A stretch of DNA of 64,000 nucleotides, taken from NCBI GenBank assembly GCA_033239525.1, contig BSYO01000033.1, positions 6,625,501 to 6,689,500 on the forward strand. Direction: 5' to 3'. Of this stretch, positions 1 to 13,187 are shown piece after piece (position 1 is the first letter of the stretch; every line of letters starts with the position of its first letter). Origin of the DNA: Nepenthes gracilis (lineage: Eukaryota > Streptophyta > Magnoliopsida > Caryophyllales > Nepenthaceae). The translations under genes were made by a program, and so were the position numbers. The notes below the pieces were generated by a model. It made no database searches and was not told the origin of the DNA. It saw only the letters and a list, made by a program, of their open reading frames with translations.

Positions 1-3000
1 GATCCATTCCTTGAATCAAGAAGTTTCAACAGTGGCATAATACCACCACTTTGGACAATGCCAGCTTGGTTATGTGTGTCCTGTAAATGAGAGAGGTTCT
101 TATGCAACCCAAATACTTAAAAGACTTATCCAACCTGAACAATTATGTGATTCATTTAAAGTTGATGATTTCATTAAAAAATTTTGAGGTGCAGCAAAAG
201 ATACTTACAAAGGAAGTAATATGGGTTTAAAAAATACCAACTTTTAAATGATGAATGAATCAAACTGTGGTATATTCTAAAACATGGAAAATACAGAATG
301 GATGTAAATAGCCATATTAGTTTAAGTACAATGGCCTTTGACCAAAGCTTAAAGAAAAGGACAATTGCATATATGCCAGGTACGCATTTATGATGCATTC
401 TGAAAAGAAGGCCGCATGCATATGCCAACAACCAAATCGTAGTTCACAAGCACAAGAAAATCTAGTGAAACTCACTTGCGCCAATCTCCCTAGTGCAAAA
501 GCTGACATCTCCCTGAGCTGTGCATCCGGAGATTGAAGCATCTTAATCAAAGGTGGAACGGCACCTCTCTGAACAATGTGAGCCTGCAAAAAACTCATTC
601 CGTGAAATAATTGAAAATTCCTGTTTAAAAATAGACACAAGATGCAATCCTAAGGACAAATTATATAGTGCAGGAAATGTTGTAACAAAACCTTGCAATC
701 TGAATCAGCAGCAGCAAACTGTCCAAGCAACAAAGCTGCCTCTCTTTGGCTTTCAAAACAGCAAGAACTGCAATCAGGAAGAAACTTGAGAGGATAAGGG
801 AGAAAAAAAAGGCTACATGCTTGTACATAATTCACAGCATTGTGGAAAACAACAATAAGAAACTGCCTTGTCTTCACACCCTCCAGCTACCGCTCCCCCA
901 ACCCCAGAAACTAAAACAAAAAAAAAAAAAACAAAAACAAAAATCCACCCCTTAGGAAAGGACTAGCAACTGCTAAAACCTAAAACAGTTTTAGCGTAAA
1001 CTACAGAAATACCAACTTATTCTTGAAGCAGAGGAAAAAGATAACTAAATACCTTAGCAAGCCAATGACAGGTTGCAGAGCACCAGCATGAAGAACCTCT
1101 CTTTTAATGTGATGAGATGAATGCACCAGATTCCCAATAACCCCAACCTACAAACTTTAACATGTCATATAACAAACAAGCAATGCAACCTATTTAAGGC
1201 ACCTGAGTCACACTGTTAGTCTAACTAAAGAGGTGAAAGCTAACCGCTTCATAATGTATGGCAGGATCCTCAGATAAGAGCATGAGAATCAATGTAGGTA
1301 GAGCGTGGCATTCTACAATCTGCAAACTTATAAATTGTCATTTAACAGCAGTTCACTTCCAAGAGGGCGCTTTCAAGAGTGGAAGGAAGCCATTGAACCT
1401 GATTTTTATTTTCATCATTCTTGAATGCAAGAGTTCGCAGTGCCCCAGCAGCTGCTCGCTGAACTTTAGAATCAGCAGACTCCAGCAGTTGAACAAGAGG
1501 TGGGATGCCACCTTCAGCCCTGAATCCAGGAAGGAGTCACAAAGCATGTAATATGGATGAAAATATTCATATAGGCATCAATCACAATTATATTGGCATC
1601 AAACATAACATACAACACATAACAATATCAAATATATCAGAAATAAAAAACTATTTTGTAAACCATAAACTGACAAATAAATATTGACCATATCAACTAA
1701 TACGTTGAATATTGGCCAATAGATTGTCGATAAAAGGAAATATCACAATTTTATTGCTGTATTGAAAAATATATGTATCAAATGACCAATATAAATTGAC
1801 TGATATTTCATTTTATAATTATTTATAGCGTTAGAATTTAAAAAATTTTATAAAATACAAAATAATGTACAGATAAGCAAACCTGACATGCGATTTGATG
1901 CTACTATTCTCATGAGCAAGGTTAGTTATGGCATCAGCTGCTCTCCTAGCCAAACCATTGAAAGGTCGTGAATTACTCGTATTCTTGTTCCTTTTGAGAA
2001 GATCCACAAGAGGAGGCAGAGCACCAGCATCAACAATCAGTTGCTGATGCTCTGGCTGTCAACAAAATCATTACAAAATAAGAACTACATGACAGAATGA
2101 ACCCTAAGAAAGTGTGCGCATGGTGCAAGAATCCAGTGCAGCTTGCAATGTGTTCCCAATGGAGAATATATTAGTCCCTAGAAGATTCAATGCTACGTGG
2201 AAATGTTTCCCCCAGAGATGGCAGATTAATTTGATTTAAGAAGTGTGATGATTGATTGTGTTTGTAAACATCAGAGGAATTACAATAAAAGATAGTTGGG
2301 AGTAAATATGGCGGATATCAACATTTAAATTTCACATATTTGGTTTTATCAATTTGCAAACTCTCTTCATTAAAAAAGCGAAATTAGTTGATCTTACGAC
2401 AACATATGAGCAACTAATAAAAAAGCTAACTTTTTACCATCAAATAAGCCAATTAAATTTTAGTACAGTGAATAACTATACAAAGATAGAATAAAAGAGA
2501 TGATTTTTTTCTTTAATTCTACTCGTAAGAGCAATAGCATAGCCCTTCAACAAAATCAACAAGCTACGTGAATAAACAATGGGGTGTAACAAAGGCATTC
2601 AAGTTCAAAAGTTATTTCAATAGGACAATCCCTTGGCAGTAGAGATTGTCACTAAGAAAAGTAATGACACAGGTTAATATGGCCACCGCCCGTCAATCTA
2701 ACACCCAAAAACATGGATAATTACATGATTGCCAAACCCCCATGGCATTACTCTTATTCAACATATGATTATACCAGAATTATTATCCAGACTATTAACT
2801 AATCTGTTTGAGAGCAATTCTTAGTTCAGTCAACCTATTTACTGTTACCACATTCACCAAAACCAACATTAATTGTCAGTCAAAACTCAAGTGATAAAAG
2901 CAATGGCATCCATATAACCATGTCAAGGACAGCTATGTAGTTGGTCAACCACCGTCAGAAGTCCATCAAATATTCAGGCAAATATATGAACACAACCATC

Positions 3001-5417
3001 AAATAGCAACATAGAGCAAATGCTGGCAAGAATAAATTTTCCTCATTAATAATTCATCCACTATACTTATCAACCAGCTTCAGGTCCATCAAATATACAA
3101 GCAAATATATAAAACAATCATCAAATAGTAACAGGGATGCAAAGGCTGGCAAGACAAAGTTTTCCCCATTAATAATTTTTCCCATTCATCCACAATACAT
3201 GATTTTTTTGTAAAGCATGTTAGAAATATATTGATAACACTAAGAATATGAATGAGGATGTAATGGCTAATTCAAAACATAGAAGAAAACATCAAAGATT
3301 TCCTTGTCACGATAAGAGCACATCAAGCATTAAATTTGGGGCGTTACTTGTTTGTATTAGTTATAGCATGGGATATATTCAAAACGAGGTGCGAGTGTTT
3401 TTTTTTTTTTTTGTCAATAATATTATTTTAATAGATAAAACTAGAGAGAGAATTTAAGTAAAGTCATAAGGGTTTAGTAATTTGATAACAACTGTCAGAT
3501 CTAAAGGGCTCATAATAAATAGATGGAACGTGTAGTATGCAAAGTAATTTTACCGACTCTATATGAAACAATGAATACTTAATGAGTCAAAATTACCATT
3601 GAAGAGGTTCCTAAAAACATAGATATCATTAATAATATATATAATCCAGAAGACAAAGTTCGCAAGTGTCGTTCATTGGATTAACACTGGCGGGACATTC
3701 ATTGGAAGAAATTTAATAGGGCCATTATCAGCTAGCTATGTTTATGGATTTCGAAATATTGGGCAATCAAAAGATAACATAACACAAAGCATCAATGTTG
3801 AAGATAGGCGAATATTAAAATGAATGAACTGAGTCACTTCAAAATATAAGATAAGAAATTAACATAAACCATTCAAATCCAAACCTATAGAAGAAAGATA
3901 GAACCCAAAATGCCGAAGGCGTCCTTGGGGTGATTGGTACATATTTAAGATGGTTGACACTTAAAACATAGGTTAAATCAAACACTAGTGAGAGTTGAAT
4001 TCATTAAAGTTAGATGCAAGAACAAAGTGAAAGATAAGGCAAAAAACAGAATAGAATGATAAAAAATGATGCAACGTTGATTCTCTTATGAGAGAATGTA
4101 ATTTAACAACTGATCAAAATAGCAAAACGGGATTCAAATGGCCAACCACTTAGTAAGCCTTAATGTCATTGATACAGATGTTGATAATGATACATCTTGT
4201 TGGCTTTAGATCTTTGACTAATAATTTAAGCCTCTACCATTATCTAATCATGCAGTTTATAATATACAACACAAAGCCAGTGCCAGAATTCTATATCAAA
4301 AGGTATATTGAACATCTTTCTTACCTGAAGTAGTTGTCGAGATTGAATCCATAGCATTTTACTAGTCACAATCAAATCCATTGAAATTTAAAATTCAATA
4401 TCAAGTCCCATTTTCCAACTTCCACAAAAATTGCATTGGAAAATATCAGATCAAAAAATCACATTTCGACCTAGAAATGACCAGCCACTTGAGAATATTA
4501 ATGAGCTAGAGATGCAACTAAAACATGACGTTTTCACAGGAATTTTGCTGGAAATCGGAGGATTAGACTTAAGTAAATAATTCAAGAACATAACAGGCTT
4601 TGTCATACGCCTCTCTTGTGCTAAAAACCAAAATAAAAGGGTGGGATCTGTGTCTGATCTTTCTTTAAACAACCAAAACTTCAATTTACCAGTATATCAA
4701 ATGATTTCCTGTACACATACATTAGACGGGCAATTATACATGAGTTGCAAAAAAATTCTAGGCCGTTAAACTCAACCTAGTTGTAAATTTTGAACACGCA
4801 CGGAATCGGGAACAAATGATGATCAAAAAAAAAAAAAAAACACATGCACCAAATTGCAAATATAAAGTTAAATAATTACCTTAACAGCGAGGAGACCAAG
4901 TGCAAATGCACTTCCTTTCTCGACCTCATGTTCAAGCGGCTTCAAACAGCCACCCTCCGGCGGCGCCCGAAGATGCCTCACCAAAGCCGGTACGGCTCCA
5001 CAATCCACAATCAAATAGACAAATTCCTCTACACAGAAACGCGAAATCACAACAACGAAACTTTACGGAGCTCGCAAGAAACCGAAAAAGTTCAAATCAA
5101 CACACAGCATGGGAGACAAGTAGGACAAATTCCAAATTAAGCAAAAGAAGGAGAGAGATCCTGTAAATACCATTCTTAGCGAACTCGGAGAGAACCTGAG
5201 TAGCACGTTTAGCGGCGGCGCGCTCAGATTCGATCCATGAGAAGGCCGAGTTGAGGATGTTAACCTGAGCAATCACTTCGCGCAACAGATCTTGATTTTC
5301 CTCCGGCTGAGAAGAGAGAGCCAGATCGATCCTCCGGTGACTGTCTTCGAAGTCTTCTTCGAGCTTCCGCTTCAAGCTTTTCCGAGCGCTCGCTGATCTT
5401 CGCTCTCCGCGATCCAT
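1..5417 (-). CDS. ARM-repeat/BTB protein, ARIA/ABAP1 type (5' part, truncated by window edge)
   Basis: Exons read on the minus strand: 5417-5171, 5028-4880, 2055-1883, 1519-1399, 1319-1245, 1147-1053, 767-692, 583-476 and 80-<1. All have GT-AG borders and the phases add up. They give about 374 residues of a family usually near 700. The N-terminus is basic (residues around SLKRKLEEDFED). Armadillo repeats follow, with family motifs such as GAVPALVRHL, HEVEKGSAFALGLLAVK, RRAADAITNLAHENSSIK, GGIPPLVQLLE, VQRAAAGALRTLAFKND, SQREAALLLGQFA and EMSAFALGRLAQ. The BTB domain, expected at the C-terminus, lies beyond position 1. Known relatives are ARIA, a partner of the ABA transcription factor ABF2, and ABAP1, a cell-cycle/replication regulator; I cannot say which is the orthologue. 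I chose the ATG at 5417 because it gives the family-like N-terminus and has G at -3 and +4. An in-frame ATG at 5468 would add 17 hydrophobic residues. Intron 2 is 2.8 kb. Confidence 0.93.
2961..3203. repeat. 123-bp tandem duplication in intron 2 of the ARM/BTB gene
   Basis: Two diverged direct copies start at 2961 and 3084, each opening with GTCCATCAAATAT and sharing blocks such as GCTGGCAAGA and CATTAATAAT. The rest of the 2056-4879 intron is AT-rich, and I see no exon or clear transposon in it. Confidence 0.75.
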
Positions 5418-5660
5418 GGCTGTCACGAGTGAGAGGATGAGAGCGTGAAAGAGAGGAAGCGACAGCACAGGAAGGTAGAGATGTGAATGGAGGGGCAGTT
5501 TGGGAAAATATTGTGAAATTGATTTGCCCTTATTTTTGTGCAGGAAGGAAGTGATAAATCGGATTTGTCGGTTACATAAATGGGCCGACAGGTGTCAAGC
5601 ATAACCCGCGCTTTTAAATTTTGGGAAATAATTGGCAACGTGCTCTCCCGCCTTATTATT
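5418..5660 (-). promoter_or_regulatory. 5' UTR and proximal promoter of the ARM/BTB gene
   Basis: This is the sequence immediately upstream of the chosen start codon. It is richer in G+C than the AT-rich DNA beyond 5660, as expected for a leader and core promoter. I see no convincing TATA box, and the transcription start cannot be placed from sequence alone. Confidence 0.4.
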
Positions 5661-6500
5661 TTTGAAACTAAAATTCACACCACTCATAAAAAATATATAT
5701 ATTTTTTCCTTTTTTTTTAACCAATATTACAAAATAAAATTGCATGGAATATTCAACTTATTTCCAAATATAATAATACTTCATAAATTTTTTATTATTT
5801 TTTATAGTTTTATTTATCCAATCACATCATTTACTAAGTTTATATAGTATTTGTCCTCTCCTTTCTCTTATGTGCCTAAACTTACAAATATTTTGTTTAT
5901 AAATACAGTTTCTTATTTATTAAAAGCATGTTTGCTTCACCCATTTGAATATTTCTATCAATATATTTATTCTTTGTAATTTTAATTTTATTATCTTACA
6001 TTTGAATTTATAATATATAAATATATTATTAAATAAAAAATATTAACAGCATCATTTAAAAAATAATAATAATGAGTTTTATTATATTTCTTAAATATTA
6101 AATCCTACCTATTGGATCTTTATATATTTAATGACAGTAAAATATTAAGATTGTGATCCCTAACAATACATAAAACAAATTAATAATATCTTAATTTTAG
6201 TTAAATTAAAGTGAGATGAAATTTATTTTTATTGTGCACTGATTTTATATATCCAAGGTTAGCATCATAGTCCATTTGATTTGTTTTTGTGTGTGTGTGT
6301 ATTACGGCATGATGTGAGATTTGACACTCACCCCTCTTGCATATTATAAGTGCTTGATTGCCACCGGGCAATTATTAGATTTCTTGGTCCATTGACATCA
6401 TTAATTTTGTTCAATGATATAACAACGGTGGTTTTCAATACAATGAAATGCTTGAGTTTTATTAGGAGGTGGTTAACATAGTTTCGAATCCGTGAGATTA
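5661..6500. other. AT-rich intergenic DNA, nothing recognised
   Basis: Very AT-rich, with a short GT run near 6286-6301. No gene, RNA or clear element was seen. Confidence 0.6.
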
Positions 6501-7075
6501 GGTGCGGAATTGCATTTGAATGGCAATACAAGGGGGCTTCGTATGGCACGTATATGATATAGTATAACAGTTGTCAGATTTATATCTAATGTCTCTTGTT
6601 AATTATTTTATTTTGAAAAATATTTTTTTATTTTTTAAGTAACAAAAATAGAGAAATATTGGATGGAGTTGCATTTGATGAGTGTTGTGATGCGGGTTCC
6701 TTATAACGCGTGTAAGACACCGTACGGTAGTTATCAGATTGACATCCAATGCCCATTGTTAACTCTTTTGTTTTAAATAAATATTTTTTTTTTGTTTTTT
6801 AGTAACAAAAAGGATAAATATTTGATTCACATCCAATACCCATCGTTAATCATTTTATTTTAAAAAAATTATTTTTTTAGTAACATGAAAAGATGAATGT
6901 TGGACAGAATTTCATTTGAGAGGCACTGTGATGCAGGTTTCTTATGGTGCGTGTAAGACATCGTACGGCAGTTGTCGGATTCACATCAAACGCCGATCAT
7001 TAAGTCTTTTATTTTTAAAAAATATATTTTTTTGTATTTTAGTAACAAAAATGAGAAATATTGGATAAAGATTTG
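6500..7075. repeat. Degenerate tandem repeat, unit about 155 bp, four copies
   Basis: Units begin near 6503, 6663 and 6904, with a truncated copy at about 6810-6900. Shared blocks run in the same order: a TTGCATTTGA-like start, CGTGTAAGACA, CGTACGGYAGTTRTC, TTCACATC-like, then a T/A-rich tract ending in TTTTAGTAACAAAAA and GAAATATTGGA. No coding potential. Confidence 0.75.
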
Positions 7076-7377
7076 ACGACTATCGTATAGTATCATATGC
7101 GTATTGTACTAAGTGTACGAAGCTCTCGTCTCAATGCTTCTACTCTCGCGGAATTGAGGCTTTTTGCCGGTACGACTCGGGATCATTTTTGAGAAATAAT
7201 TAGTGGAGGTTTTATTTTTATCATTTGTTTGTAATTTATTCAAAAAAAAAATTTATTATTGTTGGACTTAAAACTTGACATAAAAAAGGTATTGATAGTA
7301 AAAGGTTCATTATAAATATTATATATTGTAAGTGATATTTAATAATTATTTTATTTATGAAATGAAATATATGTATA

Positions 7378-8614
7378 TGATACGTACCTGGATCCGACTT
7401 CGAACAGATTCGGATTATTCTAAATGGTTTGAACCGACTCCGTTCACTGAGTACGAATCCTGCACACCACTAAAACGAACAAGAGGTCAGCGTTATCGGC
7501 GGGAAGTTGTCCAACCGAAAATACTCCGATACTCAAGTCAGTAATTACAGTCTTCAAATGAAGAAATTGAAAATATAGAGGGAGAGAGAATTTGAGTGTT
7601 TGATCTAGATGTAAGAGAGACGGGAGGTCTTCTTAAATCTGGATGGTGGGAAGGCAGTAAACGACCGTAATGGCACGTTTGTTACCTTAGGGTTTTCTGG
7701 GAGAATGAAGGTGGCTGAGAAGGCAAGCTTCTGTGAGCTGTCAATCGTCCCAGAAAGTATACACAATTCAGTAGGGTTCCAGGAAGCGTAAATTGTTGAA
7801 AGTATGGAAGAAAGCCTTTTCTCTTTTGGTCGTAAGTCCGGAAGAGAGCATGTATGAAAGCCTGAATGAGAGCGTCAAAGAAAACATGCCCTAGTTGGTG
7901 AACCCAGGGCCTTTTTTACGGTAAAGATGACGATCCTCCTTATTTGGAATGAGTGATCGTCCTCGTGATCTGCTGCTGGCCTTCCTTTTGGAGGTCGATG
8001 CTTGTTGCCAAGATGTGGATGATTGTTTCCTTCTGAAGCGGTCAGCCACTTTCCAATTTAGTTTTTTCCCTCCTCAGCATATTACCGTTGGAGTACCTTG
8101 GCTGGCAAGGAATTGGGAAGATCTAGCGCTTTCCTTCTTTGAATGGCGCCAATCTTGTTGATATTTCTTTTGAGATCGTGGAATATCCTTGGAGGATTGT
8201 GGTTGGTCATCTGATAAATGGTGGGCCCAAACGGAGTAGGCCCATCACTGTAGAGAGGCGTCATTTGGGCCCAATGTATTGGGTGCAAACGGTCAACGTC
8301 TGAGTTGATCGTCAGCGTGTTAGCCGCCCTCGTGGAAGACAAAGCAATCAACTGATGGGCTGTGGGTCAGAACAGAATAGGCCCATCACTGTAGCAAAAT
8401 CTTTAAATGCTCAATCAGGCTGCTTAAAGACGGTCAACATTGCGTTGACCGTTTGGGAGAGTTGGCCGCCAAGACGGTCAACGCCAACGTTGACCGTCTT
8501 GGGCTTTCCAACTCCTGGGCCCGTCTTCTTATTGGACCGTAAAAAATATTGACTGGCCTTTTTGGGCTTCTGTTGACCATTCTTTGGGCCAGCCCATTTT
8601 TTATGTACCCATCG
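7378..8614. mobile_element. Probable solo LTR, about 1.24 kb
   Basis: The element opens TGATACGTACC and ends GTACCCATCG, near-complementary ends of the TGAT...ATCA type with the final base apparently mutated. It is flanked by GTATA (7373-7377) and ATATA (8615-8619), a 4-of-5 match to a target-site duplication. It is GC-richer than its surroundings and has no gag or pol. Internally a block ending GGCCCATCACTGTAG occurs twice, near 8230-8255 and 8380-8395. The superfamily is not assigned. Confidence 0.6.
8469..8502. other. Perfect 15-bp inverted repeat made of W-box cores
   Basis: CCAAGACGGTCAACG, a 4-base loop (CCAA), then the exact reverse complement. Each arm holds TTGACC, the W-box core bound by WRKY factors. 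A further pair (GGTCAAC and GTTGACC) lies at about 8431-8451, and another GGTCAACG lies near 8290. The cluster is inside the probable LTR. Confidence 0.85.
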
Positions 8615-8619
8615 ATATA

Positions 8620-10240
8620 TAATTTCAATTTTTTTTTGTACAATGTACGATGGTACTTAAAGTTATGAAATTAAGTACTTAAAGTAATTTGTACAATGTA
8701 CTGTGATATTAATTAAAAAATAATAAACAGTTGGCATCAATTATTAGTGTAATTTTTATGAATCATCAGTGTCCAGTGGTCTATAAAATTGTCTAGTTGT
8801 TTGAAAACAATCGGTTTGAAATTGGTTCACTCATTAGATGGATCATAAGACTATATAACATTTAGATTTATCTTAATACGTTTCAGATATTTAAATTATT
8901 ATACAAATTAAAAAATTATTTTTTTTCTAGAGGTAATTTGGATCCGATCTTTACATCCGTAAACGTGTATCCTGCATACCATAATAATTTAAATAATAGG
9001 TAAAATATATATGAAATTTGTTCTCTAGTATATTCTTAAATATTTAAATCAATAATCATTCTATTTGAATTAAAAAAAGCAAGACGAAAATAAATGCTTA
9101 AGTGCAAAGATAATGCGGATGAATATAAATTGGGAGGATTTTGCACCACTTAAGTGCACTCGTTTGCTTGAGGGTGTTTTTCTTTCTGTTAATTTTTTAT
9201 CCTCCTCCCCAATTTGGGAGGAATTATATTAATAGTTAAAATTCTTATCTATCCGATTAGCCTTTAAAACTATTATATATGTTGGGAAACATTTTAAGAC
9301 AGTCATTGAGAGATATTATTCTTAATGTGTAATTGTCACTTAAATTTAATAAAGTAACCATCTGATTGTTAATTATGAGAACCATTATGATAGTTTTTTA
9401 GATTTGGTAATTTATTGATTTATCATTATTTTTTAATTTTCAATAACCGTCTACCAAGGTTGAATATCTCAATTAGTGACATGAAAAATCGTTTTTTGGT
9501 TGTACTATCCTCTTTTGTAGTTTCTTGCTTGGATTGCTAATACTCAGGCCTTGTTTCAGATATAAGTTGAGCTAATTTACTTTAAGCCACACCCACCATG
9601 CTTCATTCATTAATTTAAACAGTAGAAGTATGGTTAGTTCATATTATAAACTTACTCTAAATTATTAATAAGATATTCATTGTAAATTTTATATTGCCAA
9701 CTTTATGAAAAATATAATACATTATTTACTAGCATTCTAATAAAATCATGTCTATAAGCTTGTTATTTAATTGAGGAGTGTATTTATACACAAGACCCCC
9801 TAATTTACCAAGGAATGACCTAATTGCTAGAAAAATAAAATCAAATATATAAGAAAAGTTGATAAGCAATGCAATATCTAGCTTTGAAAAAGTTTAATTA
9901 TTTTCCATATATACAAGATTTTGTGAGAAAAATAGATAAAATAAATGATAATTGGACATTGTAACATGAATGATAATTAAAAAGCTTAATAAATGTTTAA
10001 TCTTATAATGTGTCTTAATTATTTTTATCTTAGACTTGGATTGACGTGATAAAATAATTAAACATGTGTAAAAATAATATCTCTCATGCACAGCTATTTA
10101 TAGCGACATGGTTTCAAAAAATATGATTTAAAATCTTAAAATAGATGATAAATTAAATGAGAAAACTATAATATTTGGCATTATAAAACTCAATATGTTT
10201 TAAATAAACAAAAAGCCTTGAAAAATCGCATCAATTCTTC
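8620..10240. other. AT-rich intergenic DNA, nothing recognised
   Basis: No ORF with family resemblance and no clear repeat. This may be highly decayed transposon DNA. Confidence 0.5.
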
Positions 10241-11330
10241 AACTATACTGAAGCAATGTAATATTGAACAACAATTTAAAGATTTTGAAGCCTATCATGA
10301 ATGACTCGTAAAAGACTTTCAAGCACACTTTATTATGTTAAGTAATATGATTGATGATCTAATTGTTGAATTTGAGAAATATCTAATGGCTTAAGCAATA
10401 TTGAATGCTTTAAAGATAAAGTTTAGTGAAAATATTTTGGAAACTGACTATAAAATTTGACTATTATATGATACGCTATGAATACATGATTAAATAGTAT
10501 TTAAGAGTTATATCAATTATGATTTGCGAACTCAATACTATTGGAAAATGTCTCATTGATAAGCATCAAATCCAAGTAGCGATTCGTCTGTTCCCAAATT
10601 TTTGGAAGATTATGAGCCAAAACTCAACATTCAATAAAAATACCATGACTCTTGATAATATGACACATTATTTGGATATTAGTACTAAACTTTTAGAAGC
10701 AATTAAGCCCAATAATTTTATGTATTTGGACAAGTCAAGTTTACGCCGGATATTCAAGTATAAGTATAAAAATGTTGACTATTATTCTAAATAGAATGGA
10801 GTTTATTGGTTAATATCTAAAAAGCTGAGAACCTTCAAATATAAAAAAGTAAAACATGCTAGAAAAGGAAATTAGTATAAACTTGCAAGTGAATGCAATG
10901 AGGCAAAGAAAGTATTTTCTAACTCTTATCACATAGTTTGTATAACTAGCAATGTCATGATTATTGACTTTACTTTTGTGTAGACTCTATTTTTAATAGT
11001 AACAAAGTATATGATAAGAGATTGAATTAAATTCGTAAAATATCATTGAATCCCTGTTAGAAGTAGAGATATAAAAATAAAAGATGAAGATGATGTAAAA
11101 GTATTTGATTAACACTTACAAACTAAGTTTACGTGATAGAGGTACACTACTACTATATGATATATTAGACGCTTTGAAGATAAACAAAATATACTTTCTA
11201 TAATTGTTTTAATGAGACTTGACTTAGAATAATGGCATCTCACCATATCTATGAACAATTTTATTATGGATATTGTTTTATTTTTAATGGTTGTATGGTA
11301 TTATATTTCAATTACTATGGAAATATTATT
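10240..11330 (+). mobile_element. Decayed Copia gag/protease relic
   Basis: The open stretch 10519-10794 reads like Copia gag of the UBN2 type. Family blocks appear in order: ELNTIGKCLIDKHQIQVAIR, then TMTLDNMTHYLDISTKLLEA, then a basic tail ending KYKYKN. Upstream frames (10300-10500) hold related gag-like residues (MLSNMIDDLIVEFE) broken by stops. From 10800 to 11330, fragments could derive from the zinc-knuckle and protease region, but this is weak. Frameshifts and stops throughout show it is dead. No LTRs were found around it. Confidence 0.6.
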
Positions 11331-11958
11331 CATTCATTAACTTTGAATTCTGTAATAATGTGAGGATACACACATGGTATGTTAGGATTGGTCATATAAG
11401 ATAAGTGAGGGTGACTAGATTAGTTAGCATATACCTTATAAATATAAATCTTATTGACACTCTAGTCACCATGTTAGCACTCTCAAGGCTCAAATTTGAT
11501 CATTCTTATGCATATAAATCTGCTCCACTTGTAAGAATTGATGAAATCTTTCAAATTTGAAATTTGAGATATTTATGTTGTTGGTTGATAGTCCTTAAGT
11601 ATGTAAATGTTTATGGTTATATTTGTGAGTTTGACAACTTACAAATTAAACAAGAATTTTATCTTTTCAAAACAAATAATACTCGATTATATTTTTAATC
11701 TATTTAGGAGTATAAAGATACAAAATAGTAAGTAATAACACATTATTTATTTTTTTAAAAAATTATACAGGTGGACATTAAGTGCTACCTAGAGTATTTT
11801 TTTTATGTCCTTGCCAGCAGCATTACTATCTTTTTTGGGCAAAAGTCAGAAAAATAAAACATTAAATATTTTATGATATATTTCAAATATTGGTAAAAAA
11901 TAATTTAACCAAATCAAATTCTCCCTCAATATGTTCCTAAAAAAATCCAATTTGTATA

Positions 11959-13187
11959 GATTCTGTTGCGTTCCAAATTTCAGGGTTCGGTGCAATACAA
12001 ATGTTAAGGAGTGCGAAAATGTAGAGACGGAGAGAAAGACATTGGATTTTACGTAGAAAGCCTCCTATTTAATGAGGAGGAAAAATCACAATGCTCAAGG
12101 GCCCAAAAAATGCTTTACTATGGATGGAAGAGTTACAAAATACAAGTTTGTGGGAGTATCTTCCCTTTCTCTTCCTAGTCTCTCTCCCTTGAAAGCTCTC
12201 TCCTTTTTGGATTTCAAGAACATTTTTATTCTTGCCTGGAAAGAGGAGAAAAGTCCTTGAAGAAGGAGAAAAGCCCCCCCCAAAAAAAGGGTCATTTGTT
12301 TAGAGCATTTGCTAGGTATTTATATGAAAAAATTATGCTATTGAGGAGAGGACACGTAGCAGCCGGTGTATAGCCGGAAAACTGTCCACCTGCCCTGTAG
12401 GCGGCGTGGCGCGCCGGCCACCTTGCTGCTGGTGTGGTGTGTCGGGGACACCTATCACCAACCCTGTGGATGCGACACCTGTTCTGCAGATACGGCTTGT
12501 CAGGAACGCTAGCCCTGCAGATAGGCGTGTCAGGAGCTGTTTGGACTCTTCATGATGGCGCGTGCTCCTTAGTAATGATGAAGTTACTTAGTTGGCACTC
12601 ACGGCCGTGTATGAGATAGTCATCGTCATTAAGTGGCGTGTTTTGTCCATTTGTGAGTTCGCGGACTCGTTGAAGGAGACAGCTTTCGGACGTTAACTGC
12701 CTTTTGAAGGATCCTTGGTCCTTCGTGGAGGGTCCTCAAGTCTTTCCTGACCTCTTGGACTAATTTGGGGTCTGTCTGGTGTCCTTGGACCTCTTAGTCA
12801 CAGTGTGCCGTTTGACATACTTGGTCATTTTGACTTCTGATGTGGAGATGCCAAGGCTATCCTCGTCCGTTAGAAGGTTCTTTGGTCCTTCTCCAAGTCC
12901 TCGAATTTGTGGGGCTACGGTTCTCGGACGTTCCTCGAGTTTCCTTGATGACGTTAGCTCTTTGCGGCGTCCTCGAGCTCCTTTTGATTAAATGGGCTTC
13001 TCGGACTTTTGTCGCCATTTGGGCTTCTAGGGACACTAGCCACGTTTTCGGGCTAGTAAGGCAAATTTAGCCCAAGGAACTAAACTGAGCTTTTGGGCCA
13101 GTCTGTCCTCTTGGTCCATGGTCGCGACTTTGGGCCTCTTCTTTGGGCCGTGTTTTATGGGCCCCAATATTGGGACCCAACAGATTC
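11959..13187. mobile_element. Solo LTR, 1219 bp (11964-13182), with GATTC target-site duplication
   Basis: The element starts TGTTGCGTTCC and ends GGGACCCAACA, so it has TGTTG/CAACA termini. The 5 bases on both sides are identical: GATTC at 11959-11963 and at 13183-13187. It contains no gag or pol and differs sharply from its neighbours in G+C content, especially 12360-13160. Short ORFs inside are chance frames. This is the expected product of recombination between the two LTRs of a full element. Confidence 0.88.

Noticed and set aside
5640..5660. E2F-like TCCCGCC site upstream of the ARM/BTB gene
   Set aside because: Incomplete match (lacks the TTT start) and a single short motif; too weak to call.
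10519..10794. 91-residue ORF as a stand-alone gene
   Set aside because: It matches Copia gag pattern and is flanked by broken gag and pol-like frames.
12434..13070. Several plus-strand ORFs in GC-rich DNA
   Set aside because: They are inside the solo LTR with a perfect GATTC duplication; no domain recognised.
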